This document shows positions 52,101 through 60,883 of a stretch of DNA of 64,000 nt, one piece after another. Position 1 is the stretch's first letter. Each line of letters opens with the position of its first letter. The position numbers and the translations under genes are program-made. The stretch lies in contig NZ_CP065047.1 of NCBI RefSeq assembly GCF_015689175.1, positions 3,038,001-3,102,000 of the forward strand, written 5' to 3'. Source of the stretch: Mycobacterium kubicae (GTDB lineage Bacteria; Actinomycetota; Actinomycetes; Mycobacteriales; Mycobacteriaceae). The notes beneath the pieces are model-generated. The model was not told the DNA's origin, did not search any database, and was given only the letters and a program-made list of their open reading frames with translations.

Positions 52101-53309
52101 ATGCCGACCGATCATCGACTCGAGCACGTGGTTGTTGTCGGTGGCGGGGTCGCCGGGACGAGAGCCGCCGAGACCCTGCGAGAAGAAGGCTACGACGGTG
52201 AGCTGACCCTCGTGGGCGACGAACGGCACGCCCCTTACCACCGTCCGCCCCTGTCGAAGAAACTGCTGACCGGCAAGGTGCACCGCGCGGGGGTCGACCT
52301 TGCGCCCCAATTCGATTTCGACGCTCACGTGCGGCGAGGGGCATCAGCGCTCGCGTTGGACATGTCTTCGCGTACGGTCCAGCTGCGCGACGAGGATCAA
52401 GACCTGTCGCTGCGGTTTGACGGGTTGGTTATCGCCAGTGGCGCGGTCCCGCGCGCGTGGCCCGGTGACCCGGTTCCCGACGGCGTGATGCTGCTGCGCA
52501 CGGTCGAAGATTGCCTGGCGATTCGGGAACGACTCGGCTCTCGTCCCCGGGTCGTTGTGGTCGGAGGCGGGTTCATCGGCGCCGAGGTTGCTGCCAGCTG
52601 CCGCTCGATAGGGCTGGATGTCGTCCTGATCGAGAAGGCAGCAGCGCCCCTATTGGCGGCGCTGGGTGAGGAGTTGGCGCCTCGTTGGGCCGAACTGCAC
52701 CAGGAACATGGTGTGGACGTGCGCGTCGGTGTTGGCGTCGACGGATTCGTCGGTAACGGGCACGTCGAGGCGATTCGACTCACCGACGGTTCCCAGGTCC
52801 CCGCTGATCTGGTGATCGTCGGCTTGGGCGTCACGCCCGCCACCGACTGGCTCGACGGCTCGGGGTTGCGCATCGACGACGGAGTGGTCTGCGATGCCAC
52901 GGGCACGGCCGAGGGCGCCACCGATGTCGTCGCCGCCGGCGACGTGGCCCGCTGGTGGCACCCGTTGTACGAGCGGCACTTACGTGTCGAGCACTGGGAC
53001 CATGCCGGGCGCCAAGGCGCGGCGGCGGCGCGGACGCTGCTGGCGGGTCGCGAGCATGCGCAGCCCTACACTGAGGTGCCCTACTTCTGGTCGGACCAGT
53101 ATGACGTCAAACTTCAAATGCTCGGCGTACCAACAGGTTACGACACGATGGAGATCATCGAAGGGGATCCCGCCACGTGGGAGTTCGTCGCCGCCTACGG
53201 GCGTGGCGGATGCACCATCGCGGTGCTGGGCACGGTCACCGGGCGGGTGTACGCCTACCGCGACGCCATCGAGAAGCGCGCGGAGTTCCCACCGGCGCCG
53301 CCGGCGTAG
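52101..53309 (+). CDS. NAD(P)H-dependent FAD ferredoxin reductase
   Basis: A 402-aa flavoprotein of the pyridine nucleotide-disulfide family, single chain. VVVVGGGVAGTRAAETLREEGYDGELTLVGDE near residue 9 is the FAD motif and RPPLSKKLLTGK follows. RPRVVVVGGGFIGAEVAASCRSIGLDVVLIE near residue 148 is the NAD(P)H motif. The GDVARWWHPLYERHLRVEHWDHA block is the second FAD region, and the C-terminal reductase_C domain starts near residue 315. It should pass electrons to the adjacent ferredoxin. Confidence 0.9.
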   Translation: MPTDHRLEHVVVVGGGVAGTRAAETLREEGYDGELTLVGDERHAPYHRPPLSKKLLTGKVHRAGVDLAPQFDFDAHVRRGASALALDMSSRTVQLRDEDQDLSLRFDGLVIASGAVPRAWPGDPVPDGVMLLRTVEDCLAIRERLGSRPRVVVVGGGFIGAEVAASCRSIGLDVVLIEKAAAPLLAALGEELAPRWAELHQEHGVDVRVGVGVDGFVGNGHVEAIRLTDGSQVPADLVIVGLGVTPATDWLDGSGLRIDDGVVCDATGTAEGATDVVAAGDVARWWHPLYERHLRVEHWDHAGRQGAAAARTLLAGREHAQPYTEVPYFWSDQYDVKLQMLGVPTGYDTMEIIEGDPATWEFVAAYGRGGCTIAVLGTVTGRVYAYRDAIEKRAEFPPAPPA

Positions 53310-53335
53310 CCGTTAGTACGGCTGAAAGGGTTGGA

Positions 53336-54220
53336 CTATCCGTTGTGTGCTTCGAGCTCTGTCGCCTGCCTCTCTTGGGTGGCCGCCCACGACGCCAGGA
53401 GCGCTAAATTGTCCGCGCTCGTCGTGCCCGCGGGTGCGGTGTAGACGTTGAGGTGCAGGCCGGGGTCGGCGGGCAGTTCCAGAGATTCGACGTCCAAGTC
53501 GAGCTGGCCCACGATCGGATGGTGCAACCGCTTGCGTCCGCACCGTTGCAACCGCACGTCCTGAGATGCCCACCGCTGCCGGAATAGCTCACTGCCCATC
53601 GACAGTTCGCCAACTAGAGCGATCAGCTGCTCGTCGTGCGGATTGCGGCCGGCTTCCATGCGTAGCTTTGCGGCCGCGTCACTGGCCAGTTGGTCGTAGT
53701 CGACGAAGAAATCTTTGGCCGCCTCGGGAGCTAGATAGACGAACCGCGCTGTGTTCGCGGGCCGACGCGGGTCGGCCAGCACCGGTGAATACAGCGCGCG
53801 GGCGAGTTGATTCATGGCGAGCACGTCATACCGTCCGTTACGGATCCAGGCCGGCGCACCGGAGATGGCGTCGAGCACCTGCTGCAGGGTCGAGCGCACC
53901 TTCACGGCAGGCTTACGTCGGCGTCGGCCGCTGGGCGCCCCGGATTGGCGCGCGAGGTGGAACAGGTGGTCGTGCTCGGCCTCGTCGAGCTGTAAGGCAG
54001 AGGCCAACGCGTCGAGCACTCCATCGGAGGCACCGGCGAGGCTGCCGCGCTCCATGCGCACGTAGTAGTCGACTGATATCCCCGCCAGCAGCGCTACCTC
54101 CTCGCGACGCAAACCTTTGACCCGACGATTGCCGCCGAAAGCGGGCAGGCCCGCCTGCTCAGGCGCGATGCGGGCGCGACGCGAGCTTAGAAACTCCCGG
54201 ATACTGGCGCGTAGATCCAT
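53336..54220 (-). CDS. XRE-family regulator with MmyB-like ligand domain
   Basis: A 294-aa protein from ATG 54220, with GAGGGGG upstream; GTG 54229 is an alternative. The N-terminal helix-turn-helix is GNRRVKGLRREEVALLAGISVDYYVRMERGSLAGASDGVLDALASALQLDEAEHDHLF (residues 30-85). The remainder matches the MmyB-like domain (GAPAWIRNGRYDVLAMNQLARALYSPV, near residue 120), often a sensor of fatty acids. It is convergent with the reductase gene (26 bp between stops). It may regulate the oxygenase operon or the SDR gene (inference). Confidence 0.87.
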   Translation of the reverse strand: MDLRASIREFLSSRRARIAPEQAGLPAFGGNRRVKGLRREEVALLAGISVDYYVRMERGSLAGASDGVLDALASALQLDEAEHDHLFHLARQSGAPSGRRRRKPAVKVRSTLQQVLDAISGAPAWIRNGRYDVLAMNQLARALYSPVLADPRRPANTARFVYLAPEAAKDFFVDYDQLASDAAAKLRMEAGRNPHDEQLIALVGELSMGSELFRQRWASQDVRLQRCGRKRLHHPIVGQLDLDVESLELPADPGLHLNVYTAPAGTTSADNLALLASWAATQERQATELEAHNG

Positions 54221-54290
54221 CGAGGGCACCCCCTCACCGTAAGCCCGTCCTGCAGCCTAAGGGAGGCACTGCGGCTACCCCGACGGCCGC

Positions 54291-55097
54291 TTAGGGCGTA
54301 CCAGTTGCGGTCGTCGCGATGCCGCCATCTACCGGGATGACGGTGCCCGTGAGGTAGGACCCAGCCCGGCTAGCGAGAAACACAGCAACACCTGCCATGT
54401 CGTCGTCGCGGCCGAGCCGGCGCAGGGGAGCCGCCGCGGCGATCGTGTCCCCGATGGCATCGAGCGTGGAAGCCATCATCTGCGACGGGAAGACTCCCGG
54501 CGCTACCGCGTTCACGGTGACGTGCTGCGGGCCCAGTTCTCTGGCAAGCACTCTGGTGAGTTGATGGAGTGCCGCTTTGCTGCTGGCGTACGAGTAGTTG
54601 GGCGACTGGGCGACGTGGATCGCGGCGATACTGCCGATGTTGATGATTCGCGCGGGATCATCGGCGGTGCCCGCCTTGCGAAGTGCGGGGAGCAACGCCT
54701 GCACCAGCCAGAACGGCGACTTGAGGTTGAGGTCGATCACTGCGTCCCAGGCCTCGTCTGGGAACGTCGCTAGCGGTTCGCGCCACATCGCTCCCGCGTT
54801 GTTGACGAGGATGTCCAGGCGTTCCGAGTCGGTCGTGACAAGACCAGCGAGGCGCTCACACTCGTCGTGCCTGGACAGGTCGGCGGGGATAGCATGAACG
54901 TCGCCGAATTCGGACAGTAGATCCTGCGCCTTTGCGCACGCGTCTGCGGTGCGTGAGCTGATGACGACGCGGGCGCCCGCCTGGAGAAGTCCGCGCGCTA
55001 TCATCATCCCAATGCCCCTGGTGCCGCCAGTGACAAGGGCGTACTTCCCACTCAGATCGAAAAGTTCTGTGTGAGTTTTGAATTGGTTGTCCGCCAT
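54291..55097 (-). CDS. Short-chain dehydrogenase/reductase
   Basis: A 268-aa oxidoreductase from ATG 55097, preceded by AAAGGAC. TGGTRGIGMMI near residue 22 is the nucleotide motif, NNAG near residue 98, IINIGSIAA near residue 147 supplies the Ser, and YSYASSKAAL near residue 163 the Tyr-Lys pair. The ending GTVIPVDGGIA is normal. Substrate unknown. Upstream of its start lies a degraded F420-oxidoreductase gene; it may once have been co-transcribed with it. Confidence 0.88.
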   Translation of the reverse strand: MADNQFKTHTELFDLSGKYALVTGGTRGIGMMIARGLLQAGARVVISSRTADACAKAQDLLSEFGDVHAIPADLSRHDECERLAGLVTTDSERLDILVNNAGAMWREPLATFPDEAWDAVIDLNLKSPFWLVQALLPALRKAGTADDPARIINIGSIAAIHVAQSPNYSYASSKAALHQLTRVLARELGPQHVTVNAVAPGVFPSQMMASTLDAIGDTIAAAAPLRRLGRDDDMAGVAVFLASRAGSYLTGTVIPVDGGIATTATGTP

Positions 55098-55189
55098 TGG
55101 TCTCAGTCCTTTCTGTCGTGAGAAGAATGCGTGACGCGGTCGCGTAGTCGGTGCAGCTGAATTGAACTGATGGGTAAAGCTGCAGTGCG

Positions 55190-55449
55190 AATCCATGGGG
55201 TCTGCTCTAGCGGTTCAAATCGCTCTTTCACCGATACGACCGACACCCCAAAGCCCCCGTTGTTCGCGGTCGTACCGAGGCGCCGAGTCCGAGTAGGGCA
55301 CGACCACCCGAAACACATCTAGGGTGGTAACGGTTTTGGCGAGCACGCCCCTGCTGTTCAGCGAGTTCTGCCGTCGCTACCAGGGTTGTGGTGATCTTGG
55401 CTACATCGCGAGGCTCTGGCAAGTTCCGGTAATGCAAACCCAGATTCAT
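55190..55449 (-). pseudogene. Relic of an LLM-class F420-dependent oxidoreductase
   Basis: From ATG 55449, MNLGLHYRNLPEPRDVAKITTTLVATAELAEQQG matches the N-terminus of mycobacterial LLM-class F420 enzymes (MxxGLHYWN...A.TA.LAEQ). After a large internal deletion the frame reads VSGGRALLGLGAS (family: LSGGRALLGIGAAW), and then a shifted frame gives GLGVSVVSVKERFEPLEQT, resembling GVPFP...ERFERLEET. About 85 codons of an original ~300 remain, in at least two frames. It is not functional. Confidence 0.7.
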
Positions 55450-55634
55450 TACTTTTCCTCTGTAGCTGGGAGCCGACTCACCCAGGTTGACAGGTGTTTT
55501 GGAGGTCCGGGAGACCCTGAGGATGCAGGTACTGTGAGAGCCACCCTTGCGTGGTGCGCTGACTCACGCGGCCACACCCGTTCCTGCACAGTCCTTTCGG
55601 CATTGCCTTTGATCTGTATTGCGACCGGGCATCG
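55450..55634. other. Intergenic remainder, no gene seen
   Basis: Between the F420-oxidoreductase relic and the TetR gene I saw no coding region with a ribosome binding site or family match. Short frames on both strands look like noise. Confidence 0.4.
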
Positions 55635-56306
55635 TCACTGAGACGCGCGGGCTTTGATCGCGGCGGCCACGGACCGTTCGGCGCGCCGGCGCGTGTCACC
55701 AAGACCCACCAACAGGTTGACGGCCAACGGGATCATCACATCTCGCAGTCCGTCAGAATTGATGAACCCGCCCATCGCTAGCAGAACAAAGCCGTGTGTT
55801 GCACTGAGGATTTGCGTCGCCGCAGGGGCTGGCTCCTGCGGTCGGATCCGTCCTGCTTCGATGACTCGCTCGACCGCATCAACGAGCACCGACAGAGCGT
55901 CGACCCCTTCGGCGAGGTCCCATGGCGAGGCGGCATCGGCCGACGGCTTAGAGACTCCGCTGAGCTCGTTCAGCCCGAACAGCAAGCGGTATAGCTGCGG
56001 ATTTCGCATCGCGAACTCGCTGTACGCCAGTCCGCCGGAGATGAGATCCGCCATAGGGTCGTCGGTGTGGGGGACACCTCGGGTGTGCTCAGCGAAGCGC
56101 GAAAGGCCCTCTCGCACCATGGCTTCGATGAGGTTGGGCATGCCACCGAAGTGCGTGTAGACCGCCATCGTCGACACGCCGATTTCACGTGTCAGGGTTC
56201 GCGCTTGAATCGCTGCCGGCCCGTCTCTTTCGAGCACGGTCAAGGCGGCAGCCACCAGACGTTCCCGGATGCTCAATGAGGTCTCAGCCGATGTCATCGT
56301 TGACAT
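55635..56306 (-). CDS. TetR-family regulator
   Basis: A 223-aa protein. The N-terminal HTH (SIRERLVAAALTVLERDGPAAIQARTLTREIGVSTMAVYTHFGGMPNLIEAMV, about residues 12-62) has the recognition helix GVSTMAVYTHFGG. The ligand-binding part is helical (FAMRNPQLYRLLFGL, TRIL-type blocks). ATG 56306 has no ribosome binding site and lies 5 bp from an inverted repeat, so a leaderless transcript is plausible; ATG 56297 is an alternative. It is divergent from a membrane protein gene and two operator-like repeats lie between. Confidence 0.85.
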   Translation of the reverse strand: MSTMTSAETSLSIRERLVAAALTVLERDGPAAIQARTLTREIGVSTMAVYTHFGGMPNLIEAMVREGLSRFAEHTRGVPHTDDPMADLISGGLAYSEFAMRNPQLYRLLFGLNELSGVSKPSADAASPWDLAEGVDALSVLVDAVERVIEAGRIRPQEPAPAATQILSATHGFVLLAMGGFINSDGLRDVMIPLAVNLLVGLGDTRRRAERSVAAAIKARASQ

Positions 56307-56311
56307 GATGT

Positions 56312-56350
56312 CATAACACACGTTATGTTGGCGCAATAACATGCGTTATG
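56312..56350. promoter_or_regulatory. Two operator-like inverted repeats between TetR and membrane-protein genes
   Basis: CATAAC-ACAC-GTTATG at 56312-56327 is a perfect 6-bp palindrome, and AATAAC-ATGC-GTTATG at 56335-56350 pairs over five bp with the same half-site. Their centres are 23 bp apart. The first abuts the TetR start, the second lies 41 bp before the membrane protein ATG. Both match the shape of a TetR operator. Confidence 0.75.
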
Positions 56351-56391
56351 GCGGGGGGAGGTGGCTCTCCCGCATCACCCGGAGGACGGAC

Positions 56392-56865
56392 ATGGCTGCG
56401 AAAACGCCCGCATACCAACGGTTGATCGTCGGTGTCGGCGGCGCCTCGTTGATAGCGTCTCTCTTCCTGCCGTGGGCAGAGATCGGGGGCACCCACCAGA
56501 GCGGCTGGGAATTCAACACCGTCGCTGCGGTTTATTTCCTGATTGGTGGGGCCTTCGGGATCGCCACGGCCTGCACCGGCGGGCAGTATGGCGTGTGCCG
56601 CCCCGATGTATCACTCATCGGCGCCACGGACTTACTCAACACCATCTCGATGGCGCTATTCGTCTGGCTGATCATCGATTATCCCGAACACGCCACCCGT
56701 CAGCCCGGCGTCTTCGTCGCGCTGATCTCAGCGGCGACAACAGCTTTCTCCGTCGCGGACTATCGCCCGCTGCGGGGAGCACCATGGTTCCCACCTACGA
56801 CATCAGAACTCAGCGAAAGCGACCGAGGACTACCGCGGTCGCAGAAGCGCAACGAGGAAGTCTGA
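56392..56865 (+). CDS. Four-TM membrane protein
   Basis: A 157-aa protein. ATG 56392 is preceded by GGAGGA at 56381-56386; the earlier in-frame ATG 56341 lies inside an operator. Hydrophobic segments are VGGASLIASLFLPWAEIGG, TVAAVYFLIGGAFGIATAC, TDLLNTISMALFVWLIIDY and GVFVALISAATTAFSVADY. No domain is recognised. The divergent TetR gene and the two inverted repeats suggest it is that repressor's target. The C-terminus overlaps the convergent methyltransferase gene by 36 bp. Confidence 0.7.
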   Translation: MAAKTPAYQRLIVGVGGASLIASLFLPWAEIGGTHQSGWEFNTVAAVYFLIGGAFGIATACTGGQYGVCRPDVSLIGATDLLNTISMALFVWLIIDYPEHATRQPGVFVALISAATTAFSVADYRPLRGAPWFPPTTSELSESDRGLPRSQKRNEEV

Positions 56866-57483
56866 CTCCGGCGTGAACGGCCTCAAATCCCAAGTGGAGA
56901 GCAATAGTTCGGGGGAGAGCCCGGCTTGTCCAGCGTGGTCGAGAAAGTGGCCGAACTCGTAATCGCGACCGGCGCCGAAACCAATCACCGCTCGGCCGTC
57001 GTCTGCCAGGTGTTCGCGTAGCCGGCGCAGCACCTCAACACGGGTGCTCGGGGCAAGGAACGCCATGACGTTGCCCGCCGACAGGATCACGTCAAACGGC
57101 TCGGTGATGCCACGTGCGGGTAGGTCGAGTTCGGCGAGGTCTCCGACGAGCCAGCGCGGACCGGGATGGTCCTGCTCGGCCGCCTCGATGAGCACCGGGT
57201 CAACGTCGATCCCGACCACGTGGTGACCAGCCGCGGCCAGATACCCCGCCAACCGGCCGGGACCACACCCCGCATCGAGAATGCGGGCGCCGCGAGGCGC
57301 CATCGCATCGACCAATCGCGCTTCGCCGACCACATCCTCGCCGGCGCGCGCCATCGAGCGGAAACGTTCGACATACCAGTGCGAGTGACCCGGATCGGAC
57401 GTGACCTTCTGCATCCATATGCTCGGCTCCACCACGCGGGCATTATCGCAACCGACGACCGTGCCCATCAGCTCCGCCATCAA
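56830..57483 (-). CDS. Class I SAM-dependent methyltransferase
   Basis: A 217-aa protein. ARILDAGCGPGRLAGYLAAAGHHVVGIDVDPVLIEAA near residue 70 is the SAM-binding Rossmann motif I and post-I Asp. FDVILSAGNVMAFL near residue 135 follows motif IV. The start could be ATG 57483, 57480 or 57468. The methyl acceptor is unknown. Its promoter region is limited: the IS target duplication begins 82 bp upstream. Confidence 0.83.
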   Translation of the reverse strand: MMAELMGTVVGCDNARVVEPSIWMQKVTSDPGHSHWYVERFRSMARAGEDVVGEARLVDAMAPRGARILDAGCGPGRLAGYLAAAGHHVVGIDVDPVLIEAAEQDHPGPRWLVGDLAELDLPARGITEPFDVILSAGNVMAFLAPSTRVEVLRRLREHLADDGRAVIGFGAGRDYEFGHFLDHAGQAGLSPELLLSTWDLRPFTPESDFLVALLRPR

Positions 57484-57564
57484 TGGTCTTCGAGCGTTTC
57501 ATGATTTGGCCCCGCACCGGCATGATTCCACCCGCACGCAAGATGGGCACACATCCGAGTCGCT

Positions 57565-57572
57565 CGCGGCTG
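57565..57572. repeat. Target-site duplication, left copy
   Basis: CGCGGCTG is repeated at 62148-62155, each copy immediately outside the terminal inverted repeats of the IS256-family element. IS256-family insertion typically duplicates 8-9 bp. Confidence 0.8.
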
Positions 57573-57604
57573 GGTCAAGTCCAGAGATGTGGTGTACGAC
57601 GTCG
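57573..57604 (+). repeat. Left terminal inverted repeat of the IS256-family element
   Basis: Begins GGTCAAGTCCA and contains GTGGTGTACGA at 57589-57599; the right end read inward begins GGTTGCGTCCA and contains the same 11 bp at the same distance. Confidence 0.78.
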
Positions 57605-57628
57605 TCGTGTGATTCTTCGTTGTCGTGG

Positions 57629-57850
57629 TTAGGCGGTTAGTGCCGCGGGGGTGTCCTCCTGTTCTGTGGGGGTGTCGGTTGAGAGGCGGGATTTGCTGAG
57701 GACGTCGAGGCCGAGGTAGCGGCGCGATTCGGCCCATTCGTCGTGTTGTTCGGCCAGGACAGCGCCGACCAGGCGAATCAGGGCGTCGCGGTTGGGGAAG
57801 ATGCCGACGACGTCGGTGCGACGGCGGATCTCTTTATTAAGGCGCTCTTT
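57629..57850 (-). pseudogene. IS256-family transposase, C-terminal 73 codons
   Basis: Reads [58 protein letters not shown] and ends [13 protein letters not shown] then stop (quoted as blocks: [38 protein letters not shown]). This is the conserved IS256-family C-terminus and contains the Glu of the DDE triad. It joins in frame to the N-terminal half at 61000. Confidence 0.82.
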
Positions 57851-57893
57851 TATCCGGCCCTCGGGGGCGGGTCAACCCGTCGGGGTGGGATGT

Positions 57894-59837
57894 TCATCGA
57901 TCGAGGCGCTGGAGGTGGTCGGTAAGGGCGTGGGCGACGCGGTCGTGGCGGGCGGCTTCGTCGGTCCAGCCGCGGCACTCGGCGTCGGTTCTGAGGGCCT
58001 GGACGTCGGCGAGTTGGTCGGTGAGCGTGTCGCGGAATTCGGGGGCGGTGACGTAGTTGTCGCAGGTTTCGCAGATGTTGGCATAAGGGCACGCGCCCGC
58101 GGATTCGTGGCGAGCGCAGTATCCGTGTGCAACGCGGGTTTTCAGCATTTCACTGTGCAGCCAGCCGACCTTGTCGGGCAGGATCGGTTTGCCGACCGGG
58201 GTGAGGGTGAACTGGCGGCGCATCTTGCCCATCGCTTCGTCGTAGGCCGCGCGCAGGGTGGGCGAGGCCAGGGTGGCGTAGCGGATCGTCATTTGTGGAG
58301 TGACGTGCCCGAGTAAGGACATCAAGGCCTGCAGACTCATCCCGGCGTTGGCGAGTTCGGTGGCCCAGGTGTGGCGCAACTGATGTGGAGTGACCATCAG
58401 GACGCCGCCGTCGGGACGGTGCAACCCGGCGGATTCAGCGGCGGTGAGCAGCCCGTTGCGCAGCCGGGTGTAGCCCAGGCGGCGTCCGTGCCGGGTGAAC
58501 AGAAAGTCGGTGAGCACGCCGGTGCGTGGGTGCGGCAGCGGCCGGTGCGTGCCGCGGAGGGCGACCCACTCGTCGAGCGCGGCGAGGGTCGCGGCGGAGA
58601 GCGGGACCATGCGTTCGGTGGCGAGCTTGCCCAGTGGCACCTTCAGCCAGGTTCCGGCCGGTCCGTAGTCGATGATGCTGCCCAGTTCGAGGTCGAGCAG
58701 TTCCCCCGCCCGCAGGCCGGCACCACGCAGCACGGTCAGGCCGATGCGGGCGAACGGATCCTGCAGGTGGGCAACGGCGTTCATCACTGCCGCGTCCACA
58801 TCGGGTGCTAGCGCGCGTGGCAACGGCTGGTCGAGTTTGGGGACGTCGGCGGCGAATACCAACCGCCGTGGTGGGGCCTGCGCCCAGCCCCAGGCGGTGA
58901 TGTCGTCGAGCAGGTTGCGCAGACTGAGCACTGCCGACTGGGCCACCGCGGCCGAGACGGTGCGCCCGGCGCCCGCGGCGGCGCGCTGACCACGCCAGCC
59001 CCGGGTGCGATTCCATTTCAGGTAGCCCTCGATGCAGCTCCGGTCGAGTTCACGCAGGCTGATGACGTCGGGATGGTGAGCGGTGAGGTATTCGGCGAAG
59101 GGCAGCAGGTCGTTGATCAGCGACTCGACCGATTTGGGCCGCAGCACCGCCGCGCGCACGCCGATGTAGCGCAGCAACGTCTGACGGATCGGGTCGGGCA
59201 TCTCCACCTCGGTGAAGCGCTGCTCGAGGCTACGGGCCCACCGCCGGCGTTTCGGCGCGGTGTCGATGACCGCGGTCTCGAACAACAGCTGCCGCAGGCT
59301 GGCCAGCCGCCCCCTGTATGCCCGCCGCGACGATGGCGGCACCACGGTACGTGACAGCGCGGCGTCGAAGTCGTCGAGCGCGTCGCCGGTCAGGTCGGCG
59401 ACCATTCCGCCGTGGTGTGCCAGCACTACCGCCAGACATTCGCCGAGGACCGTCTCGACCCAGGAACTCCTCCAGCCCAACCGAATTCCCGCATTCCGCA
59501 ACGCGGCGAATCCGCTCGGATCCCGGTCCTCCACTGCGCGGCCCAGCCCGGTCAACTGTTTGACCGCGGCCAGCTCGACGTCCAGCCGTAACCGGCCGGT
59601 GCCGATCGTGTGACAGATCAGCGGCCACGCCCCGGTGTCCCGTATCTCGGCGATCCGCTCGGCTGCCGGCAGCGTCATCCAGGCGTGCAGGTCGCGGTGG
59701 CGTGCGGTGAAGTCGCGAGCGATCCGAATCCGGTCGCGTACCGCCCGCCCGCTCAAACCCAGGGTGGCGACGTGGTCGAGATAATCCGCCACCACCTCGT
59801 CGGCGCCTACGGGTTGGCCGACCAACACCGTGGTCAC
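57894..59837 (-). CDS. Tyrosine recombinase, TnpB-like
   Basis: A 647-aa protein; GTG 59837 overlaps the stop of the upstream recombinase by 4 nt. N-terminal ~370 residues are helical, unlike single-gene integrases. The catalytic domain has RGAGLRAGELLDLEL (Arg I), KVPLGKLATERMVPL, TPHQLRHTWATELAN (HxxR), LLGHVTPQMTIRYAT with the nucleophile Tyr. The C-terminus carries a Cys cluster CARHESAGACPYANICETC, perhaps binding zinc. Length and position fit Tn554 TnpB. Confidence 0.85.
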   Translation of the reverse strand: MTTVLVGQPVGADEVVADYLDHVATLGLSGRAVRDRIRIARDFTARHRDLHAWMTLPAAERIAEIRDTGAWPLICHTIGTGRLRLDVELAAVKQLTGLGRAVEDRDPSGFAALRNAGIRLGWRSSWVETVLGECLAVVLAHHGGMVADLTGDALDDFDAALSRTVVPPSSRRAYRGRLASLRQLLFETAVIDTAPKRRRWARSLEQRFTEVEMPDPIRQTLLRYIGVRAAVLRPKSVESLINDLLPFAEYLTAHHPDVISLRELDRSCIEGYLKWNRTRGWRGQRAAAGAGRTVSAAVAQSAVLSLRNLLDDITAWGWAQAPPRRLVFAADVPKLDQPLPRALAPDVDAAVMNAVAHLQDPFARIGLTVLRGAGLRAGELLDLELGSIIDYGPAGTWLKVPLGKLATERMVPLSAATLAALDEWVALRGTHRPLPHPRTGVLTDFLFTRHGRRLGYTRLRNGLLTAAESAGLHRPDGGVLMVTPHQLRHTWATELANAGMSLQALMSLLGHVTPQMTIRYATLASPTLRAAYDEAMGKMRRQFTLTPVGKPILPDKVGWLHSEMLKTRVAHGYCARHESAGACPYANICETCDNYVTAPEFRDTLTDQLADVQALRTDAECRGWTDEAARHDRVAHALTDHLQRLDR

Positions 59838-60883
59838 TGCCGGGCTCCGGCCAACGTCGCACGAGCAGCACCGTATTCGGCGGCGAGCTGCTCGATCGAC
59901 AAATGCACGTAGCGGGCCGTGGTCTCCGGCGAGACATGCCCCATCAACGCCCGCAACGCCAGCAGATCGATTCCGGCCGCCGACAATTCGGTGCCGTAGG
60001 TATGCCGTAAACGGTGCGGGCGGACTCTTGTGGCGCCAGAGGTCTCCCGGTGCCGACGGAACAGGCTGCGCAGCCCGGCCTCGCTGACCGGTGCACCGGT
60101 CGTCGGGCCGCGCAGCACTACGAAGCACTGCGGCGTCGCCAACCCCGGCGGCCGCTCCCATCGCAGGTAGGCGGCGAGCTCGGTGAAGAACGCCGCATCG
60201 ACCGGGACATGACGTTCCTTGCCGCCCTTGCCGATCACCCGAAGCCGGCGCCGGCCCATATCGACGTCGGCGAGCAGCAGGCCACGCGCCTCGGCCGAAC
60301 GCAGCCCTCCGAGTAGCATCACCAGCACCATCGCCCGGTCCCGGTGCGTTGCCAGTGTCGCCAGGAACGCGTCGACATCGTTGGTGGACAACGATTCCGG
60401 AAGACGCTGCGGCTGACGCACCAACCTACCGCCACTGCGTGCACGCCCGGGACCCAGATGACCGAGCAACCCCCGCTGCGACTGGCGCAGCCCCTGTCCC
60501 CGCCGCGGCGACGGCACCGGATTGTCGGTGCAGACACCGGTCATCACCAGATACTCGAATAACGCGCGCACTGCCGCGACCCGGCGGTTCACCGTCGAAG
60601 CTGCCGGCGGGGTCGACGAGCGGTGACCGCCGGTGGGCTGGTCCGTTCGGCGGACGCCTTGCCAGTCGATCCAGTCGAACACCAACGGCGCATCGACCGC
60701 GGCGAGCCCGACCGCTTGCTGGACGAGGAACCGGCTCAAATTGGCGACGTCGAATGCGTAGGCCCGCACCGTGGCCGCGCTGAACCCCCGTCCCGCCAAA
60801 TGGTTGAGAAACGCGTTCACCGCGTCCTGCCCGTCCCAGTCGCCCTCCAGGACATATCCGCTGTCGCTCTTGAGTACCCGCAT
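59834..60883 (-). CDS. Tyrosine recombinase, TnpA-like
   Basis: A 349-aa protein from ATG 60883, preceded by GGCGGAGC; ATG 60925 would add 14 residues. The N-terminal SAM-like DNA-binding domain is at residues 15-150. The catalytic motifs are LLGGLRSAEARGL (Arg), VIGKGGKERHVPV, PHRLRHTYGTELS (HxxR) and LMGHVSPETTARYVHL with the nucleophile Tyr. A basic, low-complexity linker (GHLGPGRARSGGRLVRQPQ) separates the domains. The tandem overlapping layout with TnpB implies joint action. Confidence 0.85.
   Translation of the reverse strand: MRVLKSDSGYVLEGDWDGQDAVNAFLNHLAGRGFSAATVRAYAFDVANLSRFLVQQAVGLAAVDAPLVFDWIDWQGVRRTDQPTGGHRSSTPPAASTVNRRVAAVRALFEYLVMTGVCTDNPVPSPRRGQGLRQSQRGLLGHLGPGRARSGGRLVRQPQRLPESLSTNDVDAFLATLATHRDRAMVLVMLLGGLRSAEARGLLLADVDMGRRRLRVIGKGGKERHVPVDAAFFTELAAYLRWERPPGLATPQCFVVLRGPTTGAPVSEAGLRSLFRRHRETSGATRVRPHRLRHTYGTELSAAGIDLLALRALMGHVSPETTARYVHLSIEQLAAEYGAARATLAGARQ

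Noticed and set aside
55324..55641. A 105-codon plus-strand frame opposite the F420-oxidoreductase relic
   Set aside because: No ribosome binding site, no family and it covers a degraded gene on the other strand.
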